DNA of 64,000 nt from Streptomyces sp. JH14 (GTDB lineage Bacteria > Actinomycetota > Actinomycetes > Streptomycetales > Streptomycetaceae). The notes below the pieces were generated by a model. It had not been told where the DNA came from and did no database searches. It saw only the letters and a list, made by a program, of their open reading frames with translations. Each line of letters begins with the position of its first letter. Within the stretch, counting starts at the first letter, position 1. The position numbers were made by a program, and so were the translations under genes. Shown one piece after another: positions 1 through 8,379 of the stretch. The DNA lies in assembly GCF_029428675.1 (NCBI RefSeq), contig NZ_JAJNEL010000001.1, positions 124,001-188,000 of the forward strand, given 5' to 3'.

Positions 1-318
1 ACGGTGGCCGGCCTGCCGCCCGGACACCACTACGGTCCGAGCACGCTGTCCGCCGACCGCCGCACGCTGTATCTGATGTGCTTCGACACGCCGCGCGAGA
101 CCGTCTCGCTGCGCGGCCTGCGGACGCCGGTCACACGTGTGAGCGTGGTCGGCAGCGGTACCGAGCTGGGGCACCGGCTCGTCGGCGGTCTGGGGGACGT
201 GCCGGGCGTGCTGTGGATCGATGCGCCCGAGGCGGCCGATACCGACGAGCTCGCCACCGTGCTGGCCGTCGAACTCGACGGCGAACTCGATGTGTACCGG
301 GGCACGGGCCGGGACTGA
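1..318 (+). CDS. alpha-L-fucosidase (GH29), C-terminal end only
   Basis: The frame is open from the first base of the window, so the 5' part lies outside. The roughly 105 visible residues match the C-terminal beta-sandwich of GH29 alpha-L-fucosidases: a GLPPGHHYGPS segment, then a strand reading RTLYLMCFD, and the closing VPGVLWIDAP motif. GH29 enzymes remove alpha-L-fucose from glycans by a retaining mechanism; the catalytic barrel would be upstream, so neither the nucleophile nor a signal peptide can be checked. It ends 13 bp before the convergent AraC gene. The first in-window GTG (position 4) is simply an internal valine. The family call is from recalled sequence similarity. Confidence 0.75.
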   Translation, partial: TVAGLPPGHHYGPSTLSADRRTLYLMCFDTPRETVSLRGLRTPVTRVSVVGSGTELGHRLVGGLGDVPGVLWIDAPEAADTDELATVLAVELDGELDVYRGTGRD

Positions 319-331
319 TGTCCGCCCGGGT

Positions 332-1129
332 TCATGCGCCGGCACGGACCGCCCTCGGGGACGCGCCCAGTTCGCGGCGGCACGCCTTGTTGAACGCCTG
401 CAGGTCCTCGACGCCGATCGCCGCCGCGACCGCGGGGATCGGCAGCGTCGATTCCCGCAGCAGATGCCGGGCGCGCTCCATCCTGCGCCGACGTATGTAG
501 GCCACCACCGTGGTACCGGTCTCGGCCCGGAACAGCCGGATGAGGTGGTTGTGCGACACCCTGGCCGCCCGGGCCACCTCCGGGACGGTGAGGTGCCCGG
601 CGAGATGGGACTCGATGTACGCCATGGCCGAGGCGACCGAGGCGTGCGGCCGGGCCTCTCCCCCGGCCGGTTCGGCGAGGTCGGCGACCCGCCACAAGGC
701 GGACCACACCTCGGCGTCCGCCCGCCGCGGACTGCGCGCCGCGGTCGCGATGGCGCGCAGCAGCAGCTCCGACAGCACCGGCGTCAGCGCCCCGGCGTCC
801 TGCACCACCGGCACCGTCGACGGATCGCCGGTTCCGGGCAGCCTGAGATGGACGTAGAGGTGCTCGGACCGCCCGCGGTACTGGTAACGCACCACCGCCC
901 CGGGCGGCACCAGGCTCACATGGCCGGGCCGGACGGCATGGGCCACGCCGTCGACGGTGAGCTCCGCTGCGTACCGGTAGAGGTGCAGCTGCCACAGATC
1001 GGGCAGCCGGAACACGTCGAGCAGACTCGCCGTCCCATGCACCCCGACCCCGGCCGCGACCACCTGCGGTGGCTCGTCGAGCCGCACCGCGCACGCACGT
1101 CCCGGTCGGACCCAGACACCCTGATGCAC
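332..1129 (-). CDS. AraC-family transcriptional regulator
   Basis: 265 residues. The N-terminal ~150 residues resemble the cupin-like sugar-sensing domain of AraC proteins (a PGHVSLVPPG stretch around residues 68-77). The C-terminal ~100 residues hold the two helix-turn-helix motifs of the family: LTVPEVARAARVSHNHLIRLFRAE-type first HTH and the IPAVAAAIGVEDLQAFNKACRR second HTH. The GTG start is supported by a TAGATT hexamer (1141-1136, minus strand) exactly six bases upstream and by the lack of a Shine-Dalgarno sequence, suggesting a leaderless transcript. It lies between a fucosidase gene and a sugar isomerase/dehydrogenase pair, so control of one of these carbohydrate genes is likely, but the ligand is unknown. 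Confidence 0.85.
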   Translation of the reverse strand: MHQGVWVRPGRACAVRLDEPPQVVAAGVGVHGTASLLDVFRLPDLWQLHLYRYAAELTVDGVAHAVRPGHVSLVPPGAVVRYQYRGRSEHLYVHLRLPGTGDPSTVPVVQDAGALTPVLSELLLRAIATAARSPRRADAEVWSALWRVADLAEPAGGEARPHASVASAMAYIESHLAGHLTVPEVARAARVSHNHLIRLFRAETGTTVVAYIRRRRMERARHLLRESTLPIPAVAAAIGVEDLQAFNKACRRELGASPRAVRAGA

Positions 1130-1541
1130 AGGGAAAATCTACCAGCGCCGGGCGATGCCTCCCGATGACGGCCGGCGGACCGGGCGCAGCCGTGCCCATC
1201 GACGGCCCGGCCCCGGCGGCGAGGCGTCCACCACAACCCGGACCGTCTTCCGAGTTACGTTCCGACCCGGCAGGGAACCGACTAGGCATGGCCGACGCGT
1301 CTTCCCTCGCACCTTCCCGCTGTGACACCGCACTCCCCCGTCGGACGTCGGTGAACACCCTTCGTCGGGACGGGGCGGAGACCGAACCTGCTCCACGCCG
1401 TACCGCACGGGGCCGACGGGAGTGGCGCTCAGGCCGGGGACACCGGAAACGTCCCGGCTTCCCCGTCCACCTGCAGACCGACCGGCCGAAGCGCGTCCCG
1501 TGCACTCCCGGCCCCCATGGATGCAAGGGAAGGAACGCCCG
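1130..1541. other. intergenic region between divergent AraC and sugar isomerase genes
   Basis: No credible gene. On the AraC side a TAGATT -10 hexamer (1136-1141) sits next to the start codon. On the isomerase side I see the ribosome-binding purines just before 1542 but no clear -35/-10 pair. An 89-codon open frame on the minus strand (1139-1408) has arginine-rich, low-complexity composition and no ribosome binding site, and is not called. Confidence 0.5.
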
Positions 1542-2288
1542 ATGACGAAACCCCTCTCGGTCCAGCTGTACTCCGTGCGCGACCAGTTGGCCGACGACCG
1601 CGACGGCGTGCTGCGCCGCCTGGCAGAGATCGGCTACGGCGCGGTGGAGCCCTTCCGGCCGACCACCGACCCGCACGGTTTCCGCAAGGCTGCCGACGAC
1701 CTGGGCCTGGTCATTTCGAGCGTCCATTCCATGGAGCTGATCGGTGACAACCCGACCGCGGTATTCGAGGCCGCCGCCGTCCTGGGCACGGATCTGGTGA
1801 TCCTCCCGGCCGGAATCCCCCCGGAGGACTTCACCACGACCCACGGCCTGGAGCGCGCCGCCGACACCCTCAACGACCTGTCCGGGCAGGCCGTTTCGTT
1901 CGGGCAGCGGATCGGCTACCACAACCACTGGTGGGAGTTCGAGCCGAAGGTCGAGGGCCGGCCCGCCCTGGAGGTCCTCGCCGGCCTGCTGGTCCCGGAC
2001 GTCTTCCTCGAAATCGACACCTACTGGGCCGCCGTGACCGGTGCGGATGTCCCGGCCGTACTGCGCAACCTCGGCGAGCGCGTCCGCGCGCTGCACATCA
2101 AGGACGGCCCGGTCGTCAAGCAGGAGCCGCACAGCGCCGTGGGACGGGGCAGGATGCCGGTGCCCGCGATCCTGGACGCCGCGCCCCGGGACGCCTGGCG
2201 CATCGTGGAACTGGACTCCTGCGCGACCGACATGCTCGACGCGCTGGCCGCGAGCCACACCTACCTCAACTCCCTGGAGCAGGCATGA
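1542..2288 (+). CDS. sugar phosphate isomerase/epimerase (xylose-isomerase-like TIM barrel)
   Basis: 248 residues, usual length for the AP-endonuclease-2/xylose-isomerase-like TIM-barrel family. It begins with the family's SVQLYSVRD strand, and metal-ligand segments can be followed through the barrel: VISSVHSMEL, YHNHWWEFE, FLEIDTYWA, LHIKDG, and a final RIVELDSC. Enzymes of this type isomerise or epimerise free or phosphorylated sugars with a divalent metal. The start at 1542 is chosen over upstream in-frame codons because of the AAGGGAAGGA purine run about 8 bp before it and because the family begins here. The stop overlaps the next gene by ATGA, so the pair is translationally coupled. The specific substrate cannot be read from sequence. 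Confidence 0.85.
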   Translation: MTKPLSVQLYSVRDQLADDRDGVLRRLAEIGYGAVEPFRPTTDPHGFRKAADDLGLVISSVHSMELIGDNPTAVFEAAAVLGTDLVILPAGIPPEDFTTTHGLERAADTLNDLSGQAVSFGQRIGYHNHWWEFEPKVEGRPALEVLAGLLVPDVFLEIDTYWAAVTGADVPAVLRNLGERVRALHIKDGPVVKQEPHSAVGRGRMPVPAILDAAPRDAWRIVELDSCATDMLDALAASHTYLNSLEQA

Positions 2289-3418
2289 CCACAGGACCGG
2301 TGGGCGTCGCAATCGTCGGCGCAGGCGTCATCAGCAGGCAGTACCTGCGCAACCTGACCGCCTTCCCCGACCTGCGGGTCCTCGGCATCGCCGACCTCGA
2401 CACCGCCCGGGCCCAGGCCGCGGCAGCGGAATACGGTGTGCCCGTCGCCGGCGACCTCGCGACCGTACTGGCGCTGCCCGAGGTGGAGATCGTCGTCAAT
2501 CTGACGGTCCCGGGCGCCCATGTCGCCGTCGCGACAGCAGCGTTGGCTGCCGGAAAGCATGTCTATGGGGAGAAGCCGCTGGCCCTTGACCCGGCAGAGG
2601 GCGAGAAATTGCTCGCCGATGCCGCGAGCCGCGGCCTGTGGGTGGGCTGCGCGCCCGATACGTTCCTCGGCGCGGGCATCCAGAGCGCCATGCGGGCGAT
2701 CGAATCGGGTGCCATCGGCACCCCGGTCGCCGCGACGACCGCCATGCTGAACTTCGGTCCCGAACGCTGGCACCCCAGCCCCGAGTTCCTCTTCCAGCCG
2801 GGCGCCGGCCCCTTGCACGACATGGGTCCCTACTACCTGACCTCCTTGGTCGCCCTTCTCGGTCCGGTCTCCAGGGTCGCCGCACGCGCCCGCCGGGGCC
2901 GTACCGAACGCGTCATCGGCTCCGGCCCGAAGGCCGGCACCCGCTTCCCGGTCGAGATACCCACGCATGTCGCCGCGCTCGTCGATTTCGCGACGGCAGA
3001 AGCGAGCGCCGCGTCCACGTTCAGCTTCGATTCGGCGCTCCCCCGCACCCAGTTCGAAGTCACCGGGACCGAAGGAACGTTGTCGCTGCCGGACCCCAAC
3101 ACCTTCACCGGTCCGCTGCGGGTACGGGGCGCCGCCGACCAGGAGTGGCGCCTGCTGCCGATCACCGGCACGGACATGGGACGTGGCATCGGCGTCCTGG
3201 AAATGGCCCGTGCGCTCCGCGCGGGACAACCGCCCCGCGCCTCCGGCACACTGGCACAGCACGTCCTCGACACCATGACGGCCATCGAACACTCCGCGGC
3301 CCACGGCGAGTTCCGCACCGTCACCTCCCGATGCCCCCGGCCGGTCGCCCTCCCCGAGGACTGGGACCCGCTCGCCGCCACGCTCCTCCGGCCCAGCGGC
3401 GCGCCCGCCTCCGCCTGA
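2285..3418 (+). CDS. Gfo/Idh/MocA-family oxidoreductase
   Basis: 377 residues. The N-terminal Rossmann fold starts at once with VGVAIVGAGVISRQYL, followed by the family's EKPLALD motif (residues ~96-103), whose lysine is the usual catalytic residue, and the C-terminal dehydrogenase domain with an HDMGPYYL segment near residue 180. These enzymes oxidise or reduce sugars and cyclitols with NAD(P). The start ATG overlaps the stop of the isomerase gene (ATGA), a coupling commonly seen when the two enzymes act on one sugar or inositol-like substrate. No signal peptide, so cytoplasmic. The substrate is unknown. Confidence 0.88.
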   Translation: MTTGPVGVAIVGAGVISRQYLRNLTAFPDLRVLGIADLDTARAQAAAAEYGVPVAGDLATVLALPEVEIVVNLTVPGAHVAVATAALAAGKHVYGEKPLALDPAEGEKLLADAASRGLWVGCAPDTFLGAGIQSAMRAIESGAIGTPVAATTAMLNFGPERWHPSPEFLFQPGAGPLHDMGPYYLTSLVALLGPVSRVAARARRGRTERVIGSGPKAGTRFPVEIPTHVAALVDFATAEASAASTFSFDSALPRTQFEVTGTEGTLSLPDPNTFTGPLRVRGAADQEWRLLPITGTDMGRGIGVLEMARALRAGQPPRASGTLAQHVLDTMTAIEHSAAHGEFRTVTSRCPRPVALPEDWDPLAATLLRPSGAPASA

Positions 3419-3495
3419 CCGCCGGCCACCGGACCCGGGACCGTCCCCCGACGCGTCCCCGCCGTCATGTGTCCGGCGGGGACGGCTGCTCCACG

Positions 3496-3965
3496 TCAAG
3501 GCGAAATCCCGTGACACGGCGGGGCCGGATACACAAGGCGGGGCCGGATGCACAGTGCCCTGCTCGCCGGGCCTTCGACCCACGGTCGCAGCGGTTCGGC
3601 GTAGCACGTGCTGTCGTCGCTGTCCGGGACGAGGCCGGCATGTTCCGTGACGACGATGCTCCGGCCGAGACGCGTCACGGGGTCGATGGTGTCGGCCTCG
3701 CAGGCCACGACGGTGCCGGGCGCATCGTGCGGGACCGCCGGCGCGGCGCACCGCCGTCCTCCAGCCGGACGACGATGTCCTCACCGTCCGCGATGTGATG
3801 CACCGGCCGCGCGGCCGAAAGGGCATGCTGCGAGAAGATCACCCGGCCCATTCCCACGGTGCCGAGCAGCCCGAGAGCCTCGCCCGGCTCGAGTTGCACG
3901 AGGGACCGGGGGACGATCCCGTCCTGCGCGCGTGCCTTCGCCGGTTGCCCGGCCGCGGGGTTCAT
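3496..3965 (-). pseudogene. pyridoxamine 5'-phosphate oxidase-like (flavin-binding) protein, frameshifted
   Basis: Two minus-strand frames together make one protein of about 155 residues. From ATG 3965 the first frame reads through VPRSLVQLEPGEALGLLGTV and PVHHIADGEDIVVRLEDGG; then the frame becomes arginine-rich noise while the -1/+2 frame picks up VPHDAPGTVVACEADTIDP and continues to the stop at 3496. The two halves align end to end with small split-beta-barrel flavin-binding proteins common beside Streptomyces stress genes. The shift lies at about 3735-3760 in a GC-rich run. It could be true decay or a sequencing error. The C-terminal tail (PAPPCHGISP) also departs from the family. Neighbours are a cyclic-nucleotide-binding protein and a universal stress protein. 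Confidence 0.7.
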
Positions 3966-4136
3966 CGCATGCGCCCCCTCGCTCGTTGCGGCGTGTCCGG
4001 CCCACTCTCGGAGTCCAGCCTGACGCCCGTCGCACCGGCCGACGGGGCCGGTCGGGCCCGCGGATGGGCCGGACGACCCCTCGCGAGAAGCAGACCACCC
4101 GGCGAGACTGGAAAATGAAGGCGAAGGGAGGTCCCC

Positions 4137-4601
4137 ATGAGCACGCCTTCCCCCACCCGTATCACCAGGGCACTGCCCACGGAGTACCGCGCCCGCCTGA
4201 TGAAACAGGCCCGCGAGGTCAACTTCGCCGAGGGCACGCGCCTCTTCGACGAGGGCGGTGCGGCCGACCGGTTCTGGATCGTGCGGTCCGGCTCCGTCAC
4301 GCTGGACATGCCCGTCCCGGGCAGACCGGCCGTGGTCATCGAGAGCCTCGGGCCCGGCGAGCTGGTCGGCTGGTCCTGGATGTTCCGGCCGTACACGTGG
4401 CAGCTGAGCGCCGAGGCGATGACACCCATCCGTACGCACGAATTCGACGCGACGGCCGTACGGATGATGATGGACGCCGACCCGGCTTTCGGTCTCGCGG
4501 TCGCGAACTGGGTGGCACAGATTCTCGCCCACCGGCTGCAGACCACGCGCGTTCGGCTCCTCGACGTCTACGCCCCTCGCAGCAGCGGAAGCCCGCTCTG
4601 A
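4137..4601 (+). CDS. cyclic-nucleotide-binding-domain protein (Crp-like sensor domain without HTH)
   Basis: 154 residues made of a single cNMP-binding beta-roll: VNFAEGTRLFDEGGAADRFW (residues ~24-43) and the phosphate-binding-cassette position SLGPGELVGWSWMF (~70-83). There is no C-terminal winged helix, so this is a sensor or adaptor, not a complete Crp regulator. A ribosome binding site (GGGAGG, about 6 bp upstream) supports the ATG at 4137. The gene sits in a stress-type cluster with a universal stress protein and an oxidase-like gene, a grouping often seen in hypoxia or redox islands of Streptomyces. The ligand is uncertain because the canonical arginine-serine cassette is not obvious. 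Confidence 0.82.
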   Translation: MSTPSPTRITRALPTEYRARLMKQAREVNFAEGTRLFDEGGAADRFWIVRSGSVTLDMPVPGRPAVVIESLGPGELVGWSWMFRPYTWQLSAEAMTPIRTHEFDATAVRMMMDADPAFGLAVANWVAQILAHRLQTTRVRLLDVYAPRSSGSPL

Positions 4602-4633
4602 GACGCCTCCTTCCGATCACCCTCGTCGGCCGC

Positions 4634-4665
4634 CCGGCCGGGGGCAGGTGTCACGCCCCGGCCGG
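4634..4665. terminator. bidirectional hairpin terminator between convergent genes
   Basis: Perfect 10-bp stem CCGGCCGGGG / CCCCGGCCGG with a 12-nt loop, lying between the convergent stop codons at 4601 and 4710. Confidence 0.6.
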
Positions 4666-4709
4666 CCCGAGGTCCGTCCTGGGCGCGCGGCTCGCGGCGG
4701 CCCGGTGGC

Positions 4710-5624
4710 TCACGACCCGCTCGCGGACTCGTCGCCGTGCCGGGAAATCCGGGGGATGAGGAGCACAGGGCAGTTCGCATGGTGCAACAGGCTGTGAGTG
4801 GCCCGCCCGAGCGAGGGTCCGAAGTGCCCGGGCGAGCGGCGGCGCCCGCCCATGACCAGCAGGTCCGCATGAGCCGATGCCTCGACCAGGACGCCGGCCA
4901 CGGAGACACTCTTCTCCGCGTCCGCCTCCACGGTGAGGTCCGGGAAATCGTCGCGGATCCGTGCCGTCACGGCCTGCAGAGCCTGAACGTGCTGTCCCGC
5001 GATCTCGTCGACGGCGTCGAGCATGCTGACGACGGTGCCGACGGACTGCAACATGTTCCACACGTGGAGCAGCCGCAGGGAGCCCTCGCGCAGTTCCGCC
5101 TCGCGTGCGGCGTAGCGGGCGCATGCGAGGTCGTGCTCATCGCGGACGGCGGCGAGCACCACCCCGCTCTCCGTCGCGTCATCGGTGCCCCGCACCACGA
5201 CCAGGGGCGTCCTGGCGATGGCCGCGCTCCTGAGGCCGACGGAGCCCAGCATGAGGGAGTTGAAACCTCCGAGGCCGCGGTTGCCGACCACGACCGTGCC
5301 GTACAGGCCGGCTGATCTGTGCAGGCTGGTCACGGGGTCGCTGCGGCTGAACTCCCTCGTCACATGCAGCCCGGGGTACGCGGCCACGACCGCGTCGGCG
5401 GTGTCCTTGAGGAGTGCGCTGCCGGCCTCACGGACCCGTTCGATGCTCTCCGCCGACAGGTACAGGGCCCTGCTGTCCGTGTCGCCCGCGTAGACGATGT
5501 GGAGTGGCTGGTTGCGTCGTGCGGCCTCCGCGGCGGCCCACAGCGCCGCGCTGCGTGCGGCCTCGGACCCGTCGATGCCGAGGACGACGGAGCTGTCGTC
5601 CGGGTTCCGGATCGTGCCTTCCAT
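4710..5624 (-). CDS. universal stress protein with two UspA domains
   Basis: 304 residues, two tandem UspA folds of about 145 residues each. Domain 1 starts SVVLGIDGSEAARSAALWA and ends in the ATP-loop pattern GNRGLGGFNSLMLGSVG; domain 2 ends in MGGRRRSPGHFGPSLGRATH followed by CPVLLIP. The G-x2-G/R-x9-G(S) patterns suggest nucleotide binding in domain 1 and a modified loop in domain 2. Start ATG 5624 has a strong GAGGAGGAACC ribosome binding site. UspA proteins help survival in starvation, hypoxia or redox stress, usually as cytoplasmic dimers. A 14-bp perfect palindrome lies 53 bp upstream and may be a regulatory site. Confidence 0.92.
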   Translation of the reverse strand: MEGTIRNPDDSSVVLGIDGSEAARSAALWAAAEAARRNQPLHIVYAGDTDSRALYLSAESIERVREAGSALLKDTADAVVAAYPGLHVTREFSRSDPVTSLHRSAGLYGTVVVGNRGLGGFNSLMLGSVGLRSAAIARTPLVVVRGTDDATESGVVLAAVRDEHDLACARYAAREAELREGSLRLLHVWNMLQSVGTVVSMLDAVDEIAGQHVQALQAVTARIRDDFPDLTVEADAEKSVSVAGVLVEASAHADLLVMGGRRRSPGHFGPSLGRATHSLLHHANCPVLLIPRISRHGDESASGS

Positions 5625-6314
5625 GGTTCCTCCTCACCGAACCGGTAAGACGACTTCCATGCCGGCACCGGTGCCACCCTCGCGCGAGGGCTGCTCAGGT
5701 CCCCATGGAGGCGCCGCCGCTGCCACGGTGACCCGAACGGCCTCTTCGGAGGACCGTTCGCCCTTCTCGCCCCGGCGGAGCCGGGCGGATCGTGGGACTG
5801 CGGGCCCACCGGTGAGGGCTGCCCTCCTGGACGACTCCGGGTGACGGGAGGCACCGTCCTCCGCGGGGCGGGGGCACAACCGCGTATACGGTCGTCCCGG
5901 TGGTGGCCGCCGCCTCCTACAAGGATGTCGCGAAGTTGCCCGCACAGCACGACAACAGCGGCGTTCCGGTGGTGGACGAGCACCGACGGCGCGCGTCGAC
6001 GGCTCCTCGGGCACCCCGCCGAGCCGCGCGAGGGGGGAGGGGCGTGCGCGTACGCGACCCGGTCGGGCGACCGGAGAGCGGCGCCGGTCCGGTGACGGTG
6101 CCGGATGGGCCCCACGGTGGGCACCGTGATGCCCGTGACCGCCGGCTCACCGTGTCCGCCCCCTACGGCAGCGGCACCCGGCTCGCCCGCGCCCGCTGAG
6201 GACGGTGCCCGGACCTCCACCCGTACGCGTGAGCAGCGACCGCGACGAGCAGCGTCCTCAACCGCCGTAGCAGTACGGCGATGTCGTGACGCAGCCGATG
6301 CGTATGCTCGGTGC
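5625..6314. other. 690-bp intergenic region between divergent usp and HAD genes
   Basis: No convincing gene: all open frames are arginine/proline-rich and lack ribosome binding sites. The left part holds the usp leader and a perfect palindrome (5677-5690). The right end holds a TATGCT hexamer (6303-6308) six bases before the HAD start codon. Nothing else recognisable was found. Confidence 0.5.
5677..5690. promoter_or_regulatory. 14-bp perfect palindrome upstream of usp
   Basis: CCCTCGCGCGAGGG, perfect dyad with 7-bp arms and no spacer, 53 bp upstream of the usp start codon. The position suits an operator, but the regulator is unknown and a GC-rich genome produces such dyads by chance at times. 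Confidence 0.35.
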
Positions 6315-7052
6315 ATGATCCAGGCAGTACTGCTCGACCTCGACGCAACCCTGCTCGACTACGGCATGCCCGCCTGGCGTGCGACGGTGCGGGACGTGTG
6401 CGCGACCCTGGGCGAACAGGCCCCCGACCTCGATGGCGACGCGCTCTACGGCGCCTATGTACGCCGCTACCTCGACCACATGCGCGCGGCGGGGGACGGT
6501 GCACCGCACCCGCCCGGCCGGATCCCTGATGCCGGTTCCCTCTGGAGGGAGTTCTGGCGGCAGGCGCTCGACGAGTGCGGGCACGCCGAACTCGCCGGGC
6601 CGGCCACCGACGAGTACACGCGGCAGCGTCGTCTGCGCTACGCCCTGTTCGACGACGTGACGGACACACTCAGTGCGCTGCGCAGCGCCTCGTGCCGACT
6701 GGTTCTCGTCACCAACGGTCCGGGCGACGCACAGCGGGACAAGATCACGGCAACCGGTCTGGACGAGTTCCTGGACCTCACCGTGATCTCGGGCGAGGTC
6801 GCCGTGTCCATGCCCGACCGAAGGATCTTCGACATCACGCTCGACCGCCTGGGGCTCGGCGCCGCCGACGTCTGCCACGTGGGCGACAGCCTGGTGACCG
6901 ACGTCGGCGGAGCGCACAACGCGGGACTGGGTGCCTCGATATGGCTGAACCGGTCGCGCGTGGAGCGCGACCCCCGGCTGCGGCCCCCGTCGCACGAGAT
7001 CACCTCGCTTCGCGAACTTCCTGCCCTGGTACGCGCCGGCTCTGCCGTCTGA
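6315..7052 (+). CDS. HAD-superfamily hydrolase
   Basis: 245 residues. HAD motif I is present at the extreme N-terminus (VLLDLDATLLDYG, first aspartates at residues 7 and 9), a helical cap follows, motif II is LVLVTNGPG near residue 136, and motifs III/IV appear as MPDRRIFD and CHVGDSLVTDVGGAHNAG. This is the phosphatase-type layout (YjjG/REG-2-like) of enzymes that remove phosphate from nucleotides or sugar phosphates. The second motif-I aspartate is followed by ATLLD instead of the usual GTL. No Shine-Dalgarno precedes ATG 6315; a TATGCT hexamer ends six bases upstream, pointing to a leaderless mRNA. Monocistronic. Confidence 0.85.
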   Translation: MIQAVLLDLDATLLDYGMPAWRATVRDVCATLGEQAPDLDGDALYGAYVRRYLDHMRAAGDGAPHPPGRIPDAGSLWREFWRQALDECGHAELAGPATDEYTRQRRLRYALFDDVTDTLSALRSASCRLVLVTNGPGDAQRDKITATGLDEFLDLTVISGEVAVSMPDRRIFDITLDRLGLGAADVCHVGDSLVTDVGGAHNAGLGASIWLNRSRVERDPRLRPPSHEITSLRELPALVRAGSAV

Positions 7053-7070
7053 TCGGGTGGGAGCACACGC

Positions 7071-7130
7071 GGACGACACGACGCGGCCCCGCTCGGCCGG
7101 CTAGACCGGTCGTGCCGCGCTCCGTCGTCC
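7071..7130. terminator. bidirectional two-stage hairpin terminator
   Basis: Outer stem GGACGAC / GTCGTCC, symmetric 5-nt internal loop, inner stem GCGGC / GCCGC, with a further CCGG / CCGG dyad in the loop. It lies between the convergent stops at 7052 and 7176. Confidence 0.5.
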
Positions 7131-7175
7131 TGGGCATCGGCGAGGCCCCGCTACCGACCGGCGCGACTGCGCCGG

Positions 7176-7778
7176 TCACCCGGCCCCGGGGCGCAGGACC
7201 GTTCCCGTGAGGGACATGTCGCCGCTGAACCGGACGAGCTGTGAAACGGTCACGTTCTCGAAGGTGACCGTACGGGTGGGAACGGCGGGATGGGTGAGCC
7301 AAGGGGGCAGGGCGTCGGGGGTGATGGCAACGCTGCGGTCGGCCGGGAGCGGAGCCCCGCCCAGTCCGGCGAGCATGCCGGACAGCTTGCGGATGTAGAG
7401 CGCCACCGTGTCTCTGCCCTTGACCGTGGACGTCGTCGCGGGCCCGGTGCGCAGACGCATGGCCGCGCCGTCGCGGCCCGCTCTCAGGTCGAGTCCGCCG
7501 ATGTCCAGCGACCGAGCGGTGAACTTCAGCACCGGCTCGGACCCGGCTGCGGTACGCACGGTGACCACACCGCGGAAGGTACTGCCGTGAAGCACGAGTC
7601 TGCCGGCGCGGAGCTCCGAGAGCACGCCTGCCGGAAGGGCAGACGAGCGGCCGACCGGTGCCTCGGACGTGCGGATGGCGCCGGAGGAGCGCAGCGCGCT
7701 CGAGCCCGCCGGCGCGAAGAGGTGCAGGGCCACCGGCAGGGCGGCCACCGCCAACGCGCAGGCGAGAGGCCGCTGCAT
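7176..7778 (-). CDS. secreted protein of unknown function, third gene of DUF6230-DUF6114 operon
   Basis: About 200 residues from ATG 7778. A typical signal peptide follows (positively charged start MQRPLAC, then hydrophobic core AVAALPVALHLF and an AGSSA cleavage region). The mature part is beta-rich: LVLHGSTFRGVVTVRTAAG, FTARSLDIGGLDLRAG, FENVTVSQLVRFSG, resembling in style the strand pattern of the DUF6230 protein two genes upstream. An earlier GTG (7877) would overlap the DUF6114 stop by 11 bp but places 33 residues before the signal peptide, so the later ATG is preferred. Function unknown; the operon suggests a cell-envelope role. Confidence 0.65.
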   Translation of the reverse strand: MQRPLACALAVAALPVALHLFAPAGSSALRSSGAIRTSEAPVGRSSALPAGVLSELRAGRLVLHGSTFRGVVTVRTAAGSEPVLKFTARSLDIGGLDLRAGRDGAAMRLRTGPATTSTVKGRDTVALYIRKLSGMLAGLGGAPLPADRSVAITPDALPPWLTHPAVPTRTVTFENVTVSQLVRFSGDMSLTGTVLRPGAG

Positions 7779-7866
7779 CGTGCCCGCCGTGCTGGTTCCC
7801 GGCACGGTACTGCTCGGGTGGAAAGGCTCGGGCCGCTGACCGCCCGCCGCGTGACCGGTCAGGTCG

Positions 7867-8379
7867 TCACATCCCACCCTGGTCCTCGCTCAACGGGCCG
7901 GCCGTCGGCACAGGGCCCACCGCGGGCGTCGCCCCGTCGGCGTCCGTGGGAGGAGTCCAGGCACAGGCCAGGGAACCGCCGATCAGACCGCAGAGCAGCC
8001 CGAGGAGGAGGCCACCGAAATTCGCGACGGGAAACGAGATCAGGGAGAGGAGCATGGTCGCGATCCCGGCGAACGTGCGCACCTGCCGATGGAACCACAG
8101 GGAGAAGCCCAGAACCAGGAGCAGAACCCCGATGACCAGCGCTCCCGCGCCGGCCGTGGTCGACAGGGCCAGGGGAATGCCGCCCAGAGTCACATGCGCA
8201 TAGGGGAAGTAGATGATGGGCAGGCCCGCAGTGGCAGTGAACAGACCGGCCCAGAAGGGCCGTTCACCCCGCCAGGCCCTGAATCTCCGTCGGACGTCGG
8301 CGGCGGTCACGCGCAGGTTCTGCCGCCTGCCGGAAGGCTCGAAGAACACGCGTGCTCCCTGCGGAAGGATCAGAAGCAT
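7867..8379 (-). CDS. DUF6114 membrane protein
   Basis: 170 residues. After a charged N-terminus containing RRRFRAWRGERPFWAGLFT (around residues 29-47) come four predicted membrane segments: a GGLPIIYFPYAHVTLGGIPL region, a GAGALVIGVLLLVLGFSLW segment, an AGIATMLLSLISF segment and NFGGLLLGLLCGLIGGSLAF-like segment ending in WTPP. This four-helix plan and the RFRAWR...RPFW motif are those of DUF6114 proteins of actinomycetes. The start overlaps the end of the DUF6230 gene by 10 bp, so the two are coupled. Function unknown; DUF6230 and DUF6114 genes are usually neighbours and probably act together at the membrane. Confidence 0.85.
   Translation of the reverse strand: MLLILPQGARVFFEPSGRRQNLRVTAADVRRRFRAWRGERPFWAGLFTATAGLPIIYFPYAHVTLGGIPLALSTTAGAGALVIGVLLLVLGFSLWFHRQVRTFAGIATMLLSLISFPVANFGGLLLGLLCGLIGGSLACAWTPPTDADGATPAVGPVPTAGPLSEDQGGM

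Noticed and set aside
30..2312. Very long minus-strand open frame
   Set aside because: High GC removes stop codons on the opposite strand; the AraC, isomerase and dehydrogenase genes give recognised proteins there instead.
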